From assembly GCF_001039355.2 (NCBI RefSeq), contig NW_019776057.1, forward strand, positions 555,626-619,625: a stretch of 64,000 bases of DNA. Reading direction: 5' to 3'. Within the stretch, counting starts at the first letter, position 1, and each line of letters begins with the position of its first letter. The stretch comes from Lingula anatina. Taxonomy: Eukaryota; Brachiopoda; Lingulata; Lingulida; Lingulidae. Shown one piece after another: positions 49,801-62,682 of the stretch. A program made the position numbers and the translations under genes. The notes beneath the pieces were generated by a model that was given only the letters and a program-made list of their open reading frames with translations, ran no database searches and was not told the origin of the DNA.

Positions 49801-50993
49801 AACCTAGACGTAGCATCTGTTTGATTTGACAAATTTAATATTTTGGTACTGTGACCATGGTATTAGACATGAACACACTGAAGCAGTCAGCAACAGACAT
49901 AATAGAGGTAGGTGGAAACAGGTCACCAAGAACAGGGACAGGGATGCACTGTACATACATTACATGTACATTTGGGTGGCAATTTGTCTATCATTTTTTT
50001 TTCAAAGCCAAAATGTTTTAAAAAGCACTTATAATATCAAAATACCTGCCAGGAAAAGAAAAGTGTCTAAAGGGATCATTTTTGATCCTGGTATGACAAC
50101 AGAAATTTTACTGCATCATGTAGCAACATGCTTACAGATCATCACTTTACAGTTGGTGTAATTCCAAACTATATATATATATATATATATACTATATATG
50201 TATATATATCCTGAAAATGTTTTAAGACCATATTTTCCTCATATGACATAAGTCTACCTTTTTTTTTGGTACTTTCACTGTTTAATTTAATTTAATCATA
50301 TGGATGAGTTCTTAAAACTGGATTTCTGTTTCAATAGTACAGGAGTAAATGTTTGTAACCTTTTATCTGCACATATGTTCAACACTAGAACAATCCATTT
50401 TTCATCTCAGTCTGATATTTGTCAAAATATGTCAAGACTATTGATTCAGTAACATAATGCTAACAAGCAAAAATAGTAAACAAGCCCCCCCAAGGAAGGA
50501 AGGCGAAACTATATTTCTGGGAAAAAGCAGCAATAAATGGAATAATGTTCAACTTATTTACATCAAGGGAGTCATCTGAGGTGTACGCATGTTGTGAGCA
50601 TTGACATTGTAACTCTAGGAGCTCTGTAGTTTGTTTTTGGACAGCAAATTCCAAAGAAACGGAATGGGCATGTTCGTACCTATAGAACTACCAAACATGG
50701 CACTATTATACAACTTAATATTTTGTTAATCCATCAATTGAAATTATAATGTAGACAAAATCAGCAATTTATCATATTTCAATCCAAACTTAATAAAGAT
50801 TTACAAAGAAAACCTGATAAAGTAGCTTTGAAAATAATAACTTAATCACACTTACCCAGGCTTCATGAAAACTCTTCCAAAATGCATATGTGCTTGCAAA
50901 TCAACATGGAGGACTTGCTTCAAAAGGTCCTTAAAATAATAAAATGACATCTACTCAGATAGCATAAAAAGACACCATCAAGCATATATTGAA

Positions 50994-51034
<41 letters not shown>

Positions 51035-54000
51035 AAGCACATAGTGTAAAGACCAATCAGATCTAGAGGTGCAGGGCCCATAACAGTTGAACCTTCATCT
51101 AAGGATGTGGTCATGTAAACAGGGGTGCTCTTCTTTATTACAAAGGTTCACAATTGTGAAAGTCAGCTATTCTAAAGATCCAATTCTCTGAAGGTTCAGT
51201 ATTGGGAAAGTCTGCTATTATAAAATTTGGTTCATTCTTCCGAAATACACATACAAAGCTCATAATTCATCATATATGCCATGTTTATAACATGATTATT
51301 GGGCATTAGAAATTATAGATGTACCATAGACTTGTGGGACTATGCCCTAGGTATCCAAAATTTTCAGTCAAACTGCCACCACTGAGCATATGGTTCAAAG
51401 TACACCTCCCCAAACCCTTTTTTCACTCTCTGCACCTCCATGTAATGTTAAATAAAGCTTTGATAACTGCCATATGTACTATTTCCCCGTTTCACACCAT
51501 TTAACAGCCGGTATTTTCTCATGGGACAAACCTTCTCCCCCATGGACACTCCACCACTGGTTACTATCACATCCGTCCGTCTTAAAGCATTTTTCAGGTG
51601 CTCAAGGAGGGACTCTGGTCTGAAAAAAAAAATTGTTCAACAATGTGCAAACCTGGGTGTAAATTATTTGACAGATTTGAACAACAGACTGGAACTCCTA
51701 CAGGAAACCTACCTGTACAACACTGTAAAACACATGTTTTGTAAGTCTATTGGCCTTACATTACTTTTCTTTATTGCTAAAACTAGTTCTCCTTTTAAGA
51801 GAAAAATATTAAGTGAAGATATTCCATGAAGATTGATACTACATTGTATCTATCTTGGGTAATAGTTCAATACATGCTTGGTTTTCTTTTTAAGTTTAAG
51901 ATGGGAAAGAGATGACAATGATGATATCAAAGAATGAAATCACTGCAAAATGAAGATAAAAAATAGACTACAGGTGAATGCAAAAATATGAAAAATCTTT
52001 GATTAAAAAGAAGTTTAAACCTCTTAAACAAATTTAATCAGTACTTTTTGATTACCAAGTGTTTTTAAAAGAGCTGCTTTTCCTTCCATTTGTGTATTTA
52101 GTGTAAGAACATGTAGTTAATATCACCTGACAAGGGTGTGTGTAATAGTAAGAAAAAGGGGTTAAGACTGCTCACTTTTCAGACAGCATCTAATTAACTA
52201 TTGCAGGAAATACCACTTCAATAATAAACACAATTTTAACATGCTTCACTGCCAAACATGAGCAATTTACAAATGATTTGTGAAAATTTACAAACAGCAT
52301 TTAAATATTTCAAGATCTTAGATCAGGAACAATTCATATGAAAAAATGACATCAAAAGTAATCTTAATAAATTTTGGAAAGTATATAGTCCATGTTTTAA
52401 CACACCTCTACCAAGATATTAAGAAAAATCTAACCATGTGCATTTCAAACCATTTACAATCTGGTGAACCAAACACATGTAAATTCACTTCACTATTCAA
52501 GGCAAGAAAAAAAGGAACTGTCTGCACTTATTTCCTGTCCTGTGGTTTCTTTTTTTACTTTAAATATAGCATCAAGGTATCTAAAAATATATGTATCGCC
52601 GATCCTTGGCTTAAATTTCTCTTCTCATCTGTAAAGGACATAAAAGTACAGCAGTTCTTTGTAATAAGATTTCAAGACACCTCCTCTGATAGTCTGCTTT
52701 CCCTATGTGGTCTTCTACTTAATATCTTGTGTTTGGGCATACACACTATTTCCACATACAAAGAATTTCAAGGGAGCAGTGTAATGTCTTCTCCTGGCAA
52801 AATGATAATTGACATATTCTTCCATTCAAATATGCTGCCTGTGAGTTATTACTTTCACACCAGGTAACCTTCAGTGTTTAAAAATTTGCTAGTCAAGGGC
52901 AATGACACCATAAGAGGTTAGAATATTTTTAAAAAGGTGCTTTAAAGCAAAAAACAACTGATACTGTAGACCACAAGCAATAACAATAAACATATTAGAT
53001 GTTAACGTAATAATTGAAAGGTCATATTCAAGTGTTTTCAAATTCATGAAAATTTCATAATAAAAATATTTAAAATAAACACTTAAAAGACCAATTGGCA
53101 TGTATTTTGAAAAACTACAAGTCTTTTAGGAAATTTGACAGTTGAAATGTATACACCAATGCTTTATTTTGTCAAATATAAGGTTCTTTTCTTTTTTCCT
53201 GATCAATTAATTTTGAGTTGAATGAACCAATCACTGACAGAAGGCTGAAACTGGCAACATAGATAACTTTTTGGTTTAAAGACATCTGTGTGGGAGAATT
53301 GAAATCATTCCAAGCTTCTAATGATGTGCTGGACTTTTTTTGTCAAGAATTCAAGTCTGAGTAAATGCATTTATCAGCAAATTATCATGATTTATTTGAA
53401 CGCTTTATAATTTTTTTTTTCATATCATGCAGCTTTCTTTATCAAAATGAATGAATTTTGTAAAATAGTCCTACTTTCATTAGAAATATGTGATTTCAAA
53501 ATGAATAATGTGAATAATAATTTCAGATGGAAACATATTTCCTGATTTCTTAATGTGATAATGTTTTGCAGTATTATTCCCAAATCTACAAGCACTACAT
53601 TTCCTTATAAGGCACTTTAACATTCTTTCCACACTGAAAAATTATTAACCACGCATTACCACATACAGCATCTTTATTCAAAGGCATTTCAAAATTGAGT
53701 GGAATTGAAACACTATTGACACTCAAGCACGTTTAAAAAACACGTGGCTGTGTTCATTTAAAGAAAAAGACACATATATCATCACATCACAGTTTGTGGT
53801 TGTTCATTGCAGCTTTATGCCTGTGATTAGGTGATGAGTACTTTTATGATGTAGCAAAAAGCTGTTGAATGAAATATAGACAGGGACAGTGTTAGTCAGT
53901 TATTTAGTCATTCAGCATGTATGCTTTATGATTTTTAAAACATTTGAAGTATGCAATGAAATAACCCATAAAGAAAACAGGGGACGATAAACTAAGAGAA

Positions 54001-57000
54001 TGTACAAATCAAGGATGACTCCAACCACAATGCTGTTTGAATCACACAGTATGCTGGCCCCCATTATAAGCTCAGTAGTATTATTAAAATTTGAAATCAC
54101 TGAGAAGTTTAAATCAGCCTAATAAAATTTCATCAAAAAATATGGATTTAGTATTAGCTTTAGTATTATAACATAATCTTTTTTTCAAACAAGCCTAATG
54201 AGGACCATAGAAGGAGAAATTTGATATTTACCATGCTTTTACCCTAAAAATTTAATAAAGTTTTACAAGCATCACTACATGTTGGGCTACTGTAATTAAA
54301 CTGCAATCCTCCCCAATAATTACAACACATTATTTGGGAAGCTCAACAGCTACCAAAGTAAACAGAAAACCATGCTACACCATCCAATGCAACAAGGTTC
54401 CAGCCTGGTCACACCACACTCAGCTTCTCCACACCAAATATTTTTGTTTTCACGAACTTGACCTGTCATCTTGATTCCCGTCTCATCTTGTTTCTATCTA
54501 AGATCAAAAATGACAATCTCTGAACTGATAAGTAGCTGACACCATGATGAATTTTGTTTAATAGTGTGGCTACAGGGGTGGATCCAGAGATATTTTCTGA
54601 AAGTCTTCCAAATTATCTATGTTGATCCATCCTCCATTGTTGACCATCTTCTGACAGAAAATATTAGATGCCCGACAATGAAAATCTGACCGTCTTTCGG
54701 AAGACCCAGAAGATGGCCTAAATCCGCCCCTGGGCTAGTTGAAGTCTTCTATTAATTTTAAGAAATCCAATGAACAATAATATTTTGATCAAATATGCCA
54801 AGCAAAAAGGGTCCACTTTGACATTTCTGTTGGCCATTTTAAGAATTAGTGCTCATGCTGATATATGTAGTCCTATGATATCATCGGGTGCGCTTCGCTA
54901 TGCCGAAGGTTCGCTATGCCGAAGGTTCGCTGTGCCGAGGGTTCGCTATGCCGAAGGTTCGTTATGCCGAGGGTTCGCTGAGCCGAAGGTTCGCTATACC
55001 GAGGGTTCGCTATGCCGATTGTTTTTAAAAAGATGTTAATTTTACACACACCCAATAACTACAACAAGTTCGCCAAAAATAATTAGAGAATGTTTTCTTG
55101 TCAGTAATTTCCTAAATGTGGGTGACGCCCATAGTGCCAAAAATAATTAATAAATTAACTTACAGAACTGATTATTTAAAGCGATTTAAGATGTTTATGT
55201 CCATAAGGATAAACCTTCAATGCGCAGTTTTAACAAATCCAAATGGTACGGATGGAAGAAGAGAACTTTTAAAACTCGTTTATTTTCAAAAAAGGCCACT
55301 GCTCGCCACGTTACATAACAAGCACAATGGGTGATGGGTAGCTGACTTTTTCGGCGCAGCGAACCCTCGGCGCAGCGACCCTTACGGCACAGCGAACCAT
55401 CGGCATAGCGAACCTTTGATTTTGGGGCTCCAGAAAAACTTAGCCGATTTTAGACCAATTTTCCGGTTTTGTCGGCACAGTGAACCCTCGGCACAGCGAA
55501 CCTTCGGCACAGCGCGCTGTCCCCATATCATCCATGATACAAAGTCCTTTCATGAAGAGTTTTAACTTAAATATTTATAACTTTTTTGTTTCACTTACAT
55601 AAAAAAATCCCAATGCAACTAAAAACTGAAACTGGAAACACTGACATATAATATGTATATTAACACCTCAGCAAAGGTGCCAATTTTTGATTTACTTTGG
55701 GATGAGCCTAAAACAACTCGAAAAACCTGAATAAAATCCTGGCCAAGTTAATTGGGTAGAGTGATGTAGCCAAGTGTGGTGTGGCAAGGTTGATACTTGC
55801 AACTGGGTTATGCGGCATGGTTTTCTGGTGAGATTGTGATTTCTGGGCAGTTGATGAGTTCCATGGTAAGGTGTCGTAACTGAGGAGGCCTGGACTGGAA
55901 TTTGACTCAAATGCGTCTTTTCAGGCAAAATAAATCAAGATCAACAAGGAAACTCTAATGCAAACTTCAGACTTAAAAAAACTCTCTCCGTCCCCTCAAA
56001 GCAGTAAGAAAACAGTTTTCATGATACATAACATCTTACTTCATGATATTATGCTAGTATAACAATTATTTGTAGTCTATTACTAGTATTTTTTCTGGAT
56101 ATCAGACAATTCAAAAATTGAAAAGATAAATTCCTTCCTGATTATGGGCTGTTATCTGGTTCAGTGGTACAAGTACGAAATAGCCTGGAACTTACTTAAA
56201 AACTTCTTCCTGATTATGGGCATTGCACCGAAATAACTGGTTCCAGCATATCAGCTTCTCTAGTTATTTGAACAAACACATATTATGCTCAATTGAGCAT
56301 TTTAAATCTCAAACGTAAATTTTTTGTCAAGACTCATGCCAGCATATTAAGCTAAATGCAATTTGGCCACTGAATACATTGTAACTAAAGCTAATTTAAG
56401 AGTTCAATTTGATTTTGTGGAATATCAAATTTAATATTGGTTTGCTTAAAAATAAATTTTCAGATGAAAAAAAAATGATATATATGTATTACAGCTATAG
56501 TACCATGAGTGTAAAATCTCTACTACACTTGTCATGATATATTTCACTTCAAACTTTGGCTTAAAATTTCTGCAATCAATAAATCAATAAATAATAAGCC
56601 TGATGGAAACTACTATGTTTTTAAACTTACCTGGAAAACAAAGCTCTGATGATTTTCTGTCTTTTTTATTTATTTTTTCTTTTAAATGTGTTAACAGTGC
56701 ATTCAGCTTGTCAATCCTTTGATTAATAATGGATTGGTATGGCATTCAAACATCCCTTAACACCTTTACCCACCCACCTTGTTGGTATTTTTACTTGCCG
56801 ATACAGTTAATGGTCACATTATTTGACTAAAACAGAAGTCTAGCTACTATTTATTATGCATCCATTAGTCATTTCCCCACTGTTGCAACCAAAAAATAGA
56901 AAGGCTTAGAAAGCAACCGTGCTGCTCTATTACCACTTTCCCCACCACATCAATGGCAATATTACATATGTGGGTTGAAATAACATGTTTTCTGACAAAT

Positions 57001-58730
57001 ATGTATCTATTGATTGATTTTAAAAAATGAAGAAAATATTATTAGATTGGTCTTTCATGTTTGTCATTTCAGTTGGAACATTGTAAAATTAACTGTTTTA
57101 TTTAATATCCTTTGCCACTCCCAAATCCTCCCACACTAAGTTTTAATCTATTCTACGCAATAAGTTACATAAAAAATGAACAGGAACTTAATTACACAAC
57201 AAACAGGAAGAAAATGTACATTGCTGTGAGCATGTGTGCAGTGTCAATTTTGATTCAATTATTAAAAAAACATACATGATTTATAACCTATCCAGTTCCA
57301 CTCCTAGATACCACTGTCTCCACTGGATTAAATCAACAGGTTAATACACAGGTCACAATGGAAAACTCCTACGACAACAAACATTGCACTTTTAATTTGC
57401 AATTCTGTTTCAGTACATAGTTGTAAATAACACTTTAGTCACCTGTCTTTTGCCACTCCTAAATCTACCGTTGGGAAGCCATGTTCCTTCAGAGCTGCCA
57501 GCAAAGTTGTCCTGTTGCTGTCCCTGATGTGCCCTGGTCTCAGTTTTGCCTCTGGCTCGACAAGCTATTATAAAAGAGCAAAGAGTCTAAAAGTTAAAGC
57601 ACTCCTTTCCCTGTGGTTGCATCTTGTTGTAAACAGTATGCAAAATCTTTGGCATTCTTCCATGTATCCAAAACTTGTTCAAACTAATGTAATGGTGAAA
57701 ATTATATTTAAGTGGCTCTAAAATTTTTGGTTGCTTACATAGAAAGAGTAAAGTGCAATGCCAATGTAATGTGTGTCACTCTTTTCTTGTTTTTGCCCCT
57801 CCGTTCCACAAATTTTTGGTGAAAACTGATGCAAGCTGACATACTTTGAAGAATATAAAATATGCCTCTGTGGACTGAATCTTTTGTCCCTTTTTTGTAA
57901 AGAGGGAGGGGGGCACAATTTTGTCTGAAAAGGGGTAGGGCAGGGAGCAAAATCTGCCATATATATAAAAGGGGTAGGGCAGGGAGCAAAATCTGCCATA
58001 TATATAAAAAGGGTAGGGCAGGGAGCAAAATCTGCCATATATATAAAAAGGGTAGGGCAGGGAGCAAAATCTGCCATATTTATAAAAGGGGTAGGGCAGG
58101 GAGCAAAATCTGCCACATGTATAATATGTACAATAAGAACAGTTGGCAATCTCAAAACTCTACATAAGGAAACTTAACCAGTTGAACAGACTATATGTTA
58201 CCATGTACAACATATTGGCAAGTATAATCTGTGAACTAAAGGGCACTTGTTCTCCTCTCACCAGAAGATGGATATATTCTACAAGTCACTGCATATATGT
58301 GAGTAAACACCTGTATGTCATGTAATACCTACTCCTATGTAATCAACTAACAACTAAACATACATTCCACCAGGTTCTGCGTAATTCAACCATACATGTA
58401 ACCTCAACAAAGAACCTGAGGAAACTGATAGCCTCCCCCCACCTCATTACCTGAGTCAGGGAAAATGTTGCTATATGATTCATTTGTCTATGATTTATTT
58501 ACCATCGATTGCACAGCTCAAAACCAGTTGTTCACCTGCACTAATCAAGATGATTTCTTGCATTTTGCAGATGAAGAGACACCAGGATACTCATTTGCGA
58601 CCTCCTCTTACGCTGAACATATCAAGCTACAAGACCATTGAAATTTTTTCTGAATAAGCACCTTGGTAAAATACATGTATATCAAAATAATAAAAGGTGA
58701 CTGACAAGTTCCAATTCAAGGTCAGTGTTG

Positions 58731-58764
<34 letters not shown>

Positions 58765-61700
58765 TATAGTAGTATAAACAGGTATACCACACCTGCCACT
58801 GACACAAACAAGACACATCATATCCAGACACCTGTAAGCTGAGTCAATCAGACCAGCACTCATCCACAAATAATCTAATCATAGCCTATCTATAGCACAT
58901 ACAATACATCTGTAGAAAATGTACCTGAATCAGTAACAGTGATTGCAAATGTTGTGTTAGTTGTGACAGGTGAGACAAAAGAGTTTCTTTAATATATAAG
59001 AGCATAGTAATAAAAATAAAACTGCAATTAATAAATCTATGAATATCTAATATTAATCATAACAGATAGAATAAAATCATGAACACATCAATTAAAAACA
59101 GAAAATGGAAAACTACCTCATTGCCTGTGGAGAGAACCCCAACTACAGGAAACATATGGCACATCAACTTCACTACTCCAACTGTTGCTGCTAGTCCCAG
59201 TTCTGAAGGACCAAGTCGGATACCTTTGGCAAGAATCTTTTCACCAGCTTTTATGTCAAAGCCCACAGGTCTGAAAAAATAAATAAATAAAAATAACCAA
59301 AAAAAAAATAATAATAATTAATTGGCCATTCAAGTAAAATGTAAAACACAGATTTTTTGATAAATATTGTAGTAAAATTACTTTACTTGCCAAAAAAAAA
59401 AAAAAAACTCTATTATAATATCATATGTACATCTGGAATCAGTGGTGCTTCAAAGGCCTATTCATTTATTTTTCATTACTAAAACGTATTATTCTTTTCT
59501 ACAATATCCACCTGATATCTTGTCCTATGACAGGTGCCTGAAGGAGACTGATTTCTAGTTCAGTTCTGCCCTCGTCTGCGTCTTTAAGAAGTTTGGTGTC
59601 TTCTACCTGCACCACGGCATCGGCACCCTTGGGGATAGGGGCACCTGTGCTGATACGGATACAGTAGCCTGGGATAACTTCTCCTTTTGGCTGTAATTTG
59701 ATAATAAGATCAACTTGATTAATGAAAACACTTTCAGGAAACTGATGTAAGGACCTGAGTAATTAGTTTTTTTCAACCCATCAATTTTTTTTTTATTTCC
59801 ATTTCTTTCACACTGCACTATATACAGCTGCGTACAGTCTGGCTGAACATTCACTGTCAAATGAGAGAAATTGCAATGAAAAATAAAGCAATGTTTTGGG
59901 GTACAGTGGGGGGGGGGGATAATTTTTTATCAAGTAATATAATTAGACACCAATAGGAGATGGAGCTGTGACAACCTATCAGCCCCTGGTGTGTGGAAAG
60001 GTTGGGTAGTGCAGTCTGGTAAACTATCAGTTTATTTCTCAAGCTACTGGCAAAATAATTTCTACATTTCTACTGGCGCTACATAGCTGGTGAAAATTTC
60101 CGACAAGTTTCATACAGCATTATTAAAAAAATAACCTTTTCCCCTTATCTTAGTATCCTCAATAAATAGCAGTAGTTATGTACTGTGAATAATGAAAACT
60201 TCATTCATAACCACCAGACAAACACTCACACAATAACTATGACTATGATTAAATAACTATCATCCAGTCTAAATGAACAGGAAGGTAAGTAATATATACA
60301 CCTTTTTTTAGACATCTGGCAGGTCCATGATATATGACAAGTACTATTGTTGCCAGGATAGTTGAAATTAAAGACATAAAGCAGTCAACTCCCCCCCCCC
60401 CTAAAAAAAAAAGGTTTATAATAACTAAATAATGAGACAGACATGCAAGCCCAAAGAATTTGTTATAAACAAAACTTTTCACAGATGTATTATGTTTTTC
60501 TTAAAAACTGTATGAGTCTTTTACAAACACTACCCACATGCACATACATATTATCAGTATTCAACAATACAGTACCAGTGGTCCACTGCAATGCAATACT
60601 CTATACACTTATTAAAAGTTATGGACCAGGATACAGAATTTATGGAATAATTCTTATATTTCCCAACAGCATAATAAAATTATGTGTTAATGCAATGTAG
60701 GTTGTAATCCAGTTATTACATTAAAATTTTTCTCATCCTCAGTTCTGTATGGTTTCTAAATCAAATCAGTTCGTGATGAAACTGTCTTCTACTTATTCAT
60801 TATCTTTTAGTTTTTTTCTTTTGTGGTCAACTAAACATCTCTGTTCTTCCACTTTTACAACCTTTGTCCATAAGAGTACTTCAACAATTATGATATTCAT
60901 ATAACTTTTTTTGTATCTACAGTCATCACACTTCATAGAATAAAACACGTTTCTTCTGCATGCTAAGCAATAATAGATGAACTGTTACAGTCCTCTCCAT
61001 GCTGCAAAGGACAACACTCCTTTCATCACGGATCACACCATAGGTATGACAGAAATGTTTATAAATTCTTCCAGTATTTCAACCTGCAGGATTCTGTAAA
61101 TTCTTTGTAAACAAACAAGTCTAAATCGAACTCACCACAGAACCAGCTGTGGAATCCCCCAGGACGATTCTATCACCTGCTCCATCAGCAGCTGAAAACA
61201 GTGGAAAGTATTACTAGCTTGAGGTACACATAAACATGTCTATTATCATATTTGTGATAGAATCATATCTCTCACACACACAATCAATTTGAAACCAACT
61301 GTATTTTTCTTATGATTTTTTTAAATAGGTACAGGGCATGTGCATATATTAATTCAATAGATAACAGTGCACAAAAAATGTGGAAAAGAAATATTTAAGA
61401 GATGGTGATTGCACAAAATAATATACGTAATAATATCTTAAGATACAGAACAGTGAACAAAATGGCAAGAAAAATGTCAAGGAAAAAATGCGAGTGGAAG
61501 AAAGTGGAATTTGATGACTCTTACCCACTACAGCGTAGCCATCTTTGATAGAGGCTGGGAATGGGGGCAGAGGATCCTTGGCATATACGTCTTCAGCAAG
61601 GATCCTTCCCAAAGCATCTGAAAATAGGATTTAACTTGAATGTGTACTTCACACGTTCAATTTCAGTCTCTCATTCTCTCTCACACACACATTCACTACT

Positions 61701-62354
61701 AGTATGTTGTGCTTACAATTACTTAAACAAATAAATACAGTTAAAACCAATAGATAAACTAAAAATTAAATTAATGGTTCAGGTTTACATGTTAATACTG
61801 CATTCCTCATTTCTCAGTATAAAACATTAATATGATAAAGCATGACTTACCTTTATAAAACACTTTCTCTACCCCTAGTACTGGGGCCTCGCTAAGGACC
61901 ATGTCCACAGCTTCTTCCACTGTTATCAGAGGGAACGGGGACTCTCTCGCACGCAGGGCCACTTTAGTGTCATCAACTGAACCTGTTGGAAAAAAACCCT
62001 TAACTTAATTTTTGAAGGCCAAACATATTACTATTCTAATAATAGCAAATTCAAGGCCAAATTTTCAGAAGAATTGTTGCTAAAACAAACACCTGCTGAA
62101 ATATAACTTTTAATGTTTATTTGACTTACATCTACAATTACAACATTTTATCAAAACAAATCGATGCAATGCTGGTGAACATATAAAACAACCAAAGGTA
62201 TTTAATTTTGTAATTTTAAATCTAGTTCATCACATTGGTGTGTGCAAAATAGGAAAAAGTTGGGCTGGCCCTAGATAATGCTTCTTTCAGCCAAATACCT
62301 CTTTGTAATTTTTGCCAAATCAAAATCTCAAACAAAATAGAGGATAAAATTAAC

Positions 62355-62436
<82 letters not shown>

Positions 62437-62682
62437 CCATCACCAAATTAGAATATGCATGCAGAAACATACATGCATGTGATGCATTTGGCTACATTTT
62501 ATTATCCTAAAGGAAGTCTCAAATAGCACTGGTTTCGTAGCAACAAAAGGTTTTACATATATGAGGCCAATTTATGTTACATTAAAGAATAAAAAAATTA
62601 CAATTAAAGACTTACTTTGGTGTCCTAAGTGATGATGCTCCCCCTGGTGGTGATGTTGGGTATGTGAAACAGGAGCAGCAGA
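43866..62682 (-). CDS. GPHN: Gephyrin, linker part plus complete MoeA-like E domain (5' end off window)
   Basis: Eleven minus-strand exons with GT-AG borders and matching phases: 62682-62616, 61982-61851, 61617-61525, 61191-61136, 59690-59512, 59270-59117, 57564-57443, 51619-51532, 50929-50856, 49058-48890 and 44096-43866; 454 codons plus stop. Gephyrin performs the last steps of molybdenum cofactor synthesis (the E domain inserts molybdate) and in animals with glycine/GABA-A synapses clusters receptors through the same domain; it also binds tubulin. Motifs in order: [32 protein letters not shown] then [131 protein letters not shown] and the C-terminus VIGRL. All MoeA signature motifs look intact, so it should be catalytically competent. 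The G domain (MogA-like) and most of the linker lie beyond 64000. Confidence 0.97.
44543..44847. mobile_element. Large near-palindrome in the last gephyrin intron
   Basis: The left arm (about 44543-44677) and right arm (about 44710-44847) are inverted copies over about 135 bases, roughly 90 percent alike by eye, around a loop of about 32 bases. Weaker similarity continues outwards to about 44525 and 44866. The outer ends are TTAGGGGCC and GGTCCCTTA. No coding capacity and no clear target duplication. It is a foldback/MITE candidate that would form a long hairpin if transcribed with gephyrin. Confidence 0.8.
44848..48889 (-). other. Gephyrin last intron, remaining part
   Basis: No exon or other gene supported. 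AT-rich with scattered short open frames. Further gephyrin intron sequence without recognisable content lies at 49059-50855 (an (AT)n patch near 50172-50210) and 50930-51531 (a (GT)n run at about 50998-51032). Confidence 0.5.
54573..54732. mobile_element. MITE-like element, CAG/CTG ends, copy 2 (160 bp)
   Basis: The termini CAGGGGTGGATCCAG and CTAAATCCGCCCCTG are inverted repeats matching those of the element at 35874-36173. It is flanked by a perfect 5-bp direct repeat GGCTA (54568-54572 and 54733-54737), the expected target duplication. The interior also folds (AAGTCTTCC near the left, GGAAGACCC near the right). No coding capacity. Confidence 0.8.
54885..55524. mobile_element. Foldback-like element with inverted 16-bp terminal arrays (640 bp)
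   Basis: The left end holds eight direct units of TTCGCTATGCCGAAGG or close variants (54894-55021), mostly alternating GAAGG and GAGGG endings. The right end holds seven units in the opposite orientation (CGGCACAGCGAACCTT type) in two clusters, about 55351-55416 and 55473-55519. The outer ends CGGGTGCGC and GCGCGCTGTCCCC are roughly inverted. ATATCAT flanks both sides (54878-54884 and 55525-55531), a likely 7-bp target duplication. The middle 330 bases are AT-rich and carry no transposase; a 72-codon frame at 55116-55334 is not recognisable. Confidence 0.8.
57927..58123. repeat. 39-bp minisatellite, five units, in a gephyrin intron
   Basis: Five nearly identical tandem units containing GGGTAGGGCAGGGAGC followed by AAAATCTGCCATATATATA. 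Because the period is a multiple of three, the minus strand stays open and reads a 13-residue repeat ([13 protein letters not shown]), but it crosses no splice or start context and is not a gene. Confidence 0.85.
62366..62432. repeat. (AT)n microsatellite
   Basis: An uninterrupted AT dinucleotide run of about 60 bases preceded by poly(A), in a gephyrin intron. A similar shorter run lies at about 58736-58762. Confidence 0.9.

Larger units (their letters stand above)
51620..57442 (-). other. Large gephyrin intron (5.8 kb)
   Basis: It separates the exon encoding [13 protein letters not shown] from the exon encoding [10 protein letters not shown]. It contains two inserted elements (54573-54732 and 54885-55524). 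A 16-base motif, CTTCCTGATTATGGGC, occurs twice near 56135 and 56208. The 173-codon open frame at 52346-52867 resembles no protein I know and is on the strand opposite to gephyrin. Confidence 0.55.

Noticed and set aside
52346-52867. 173-codon plus-strand open frame in a gephyrin intron
   Set aside because: It resembles no family, has no splice or promoter evidence, and its composition is that of AT-rich intron.
54770-55055. Frames on both strands with RYAEGSLCR-type or SEPSAQRT-type repeats
   Set aside because: They are translations of the 16-bp terminal array of the foldback element; three units make one 16-residue period, so openness is a by-product.
57718-58155. 145- and 110-codon frames with a 13-residue repeat
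   Set aside because: They are produced by the 39-bp minisatellite; no start context or family match, and they lie in a gephyrin intron.
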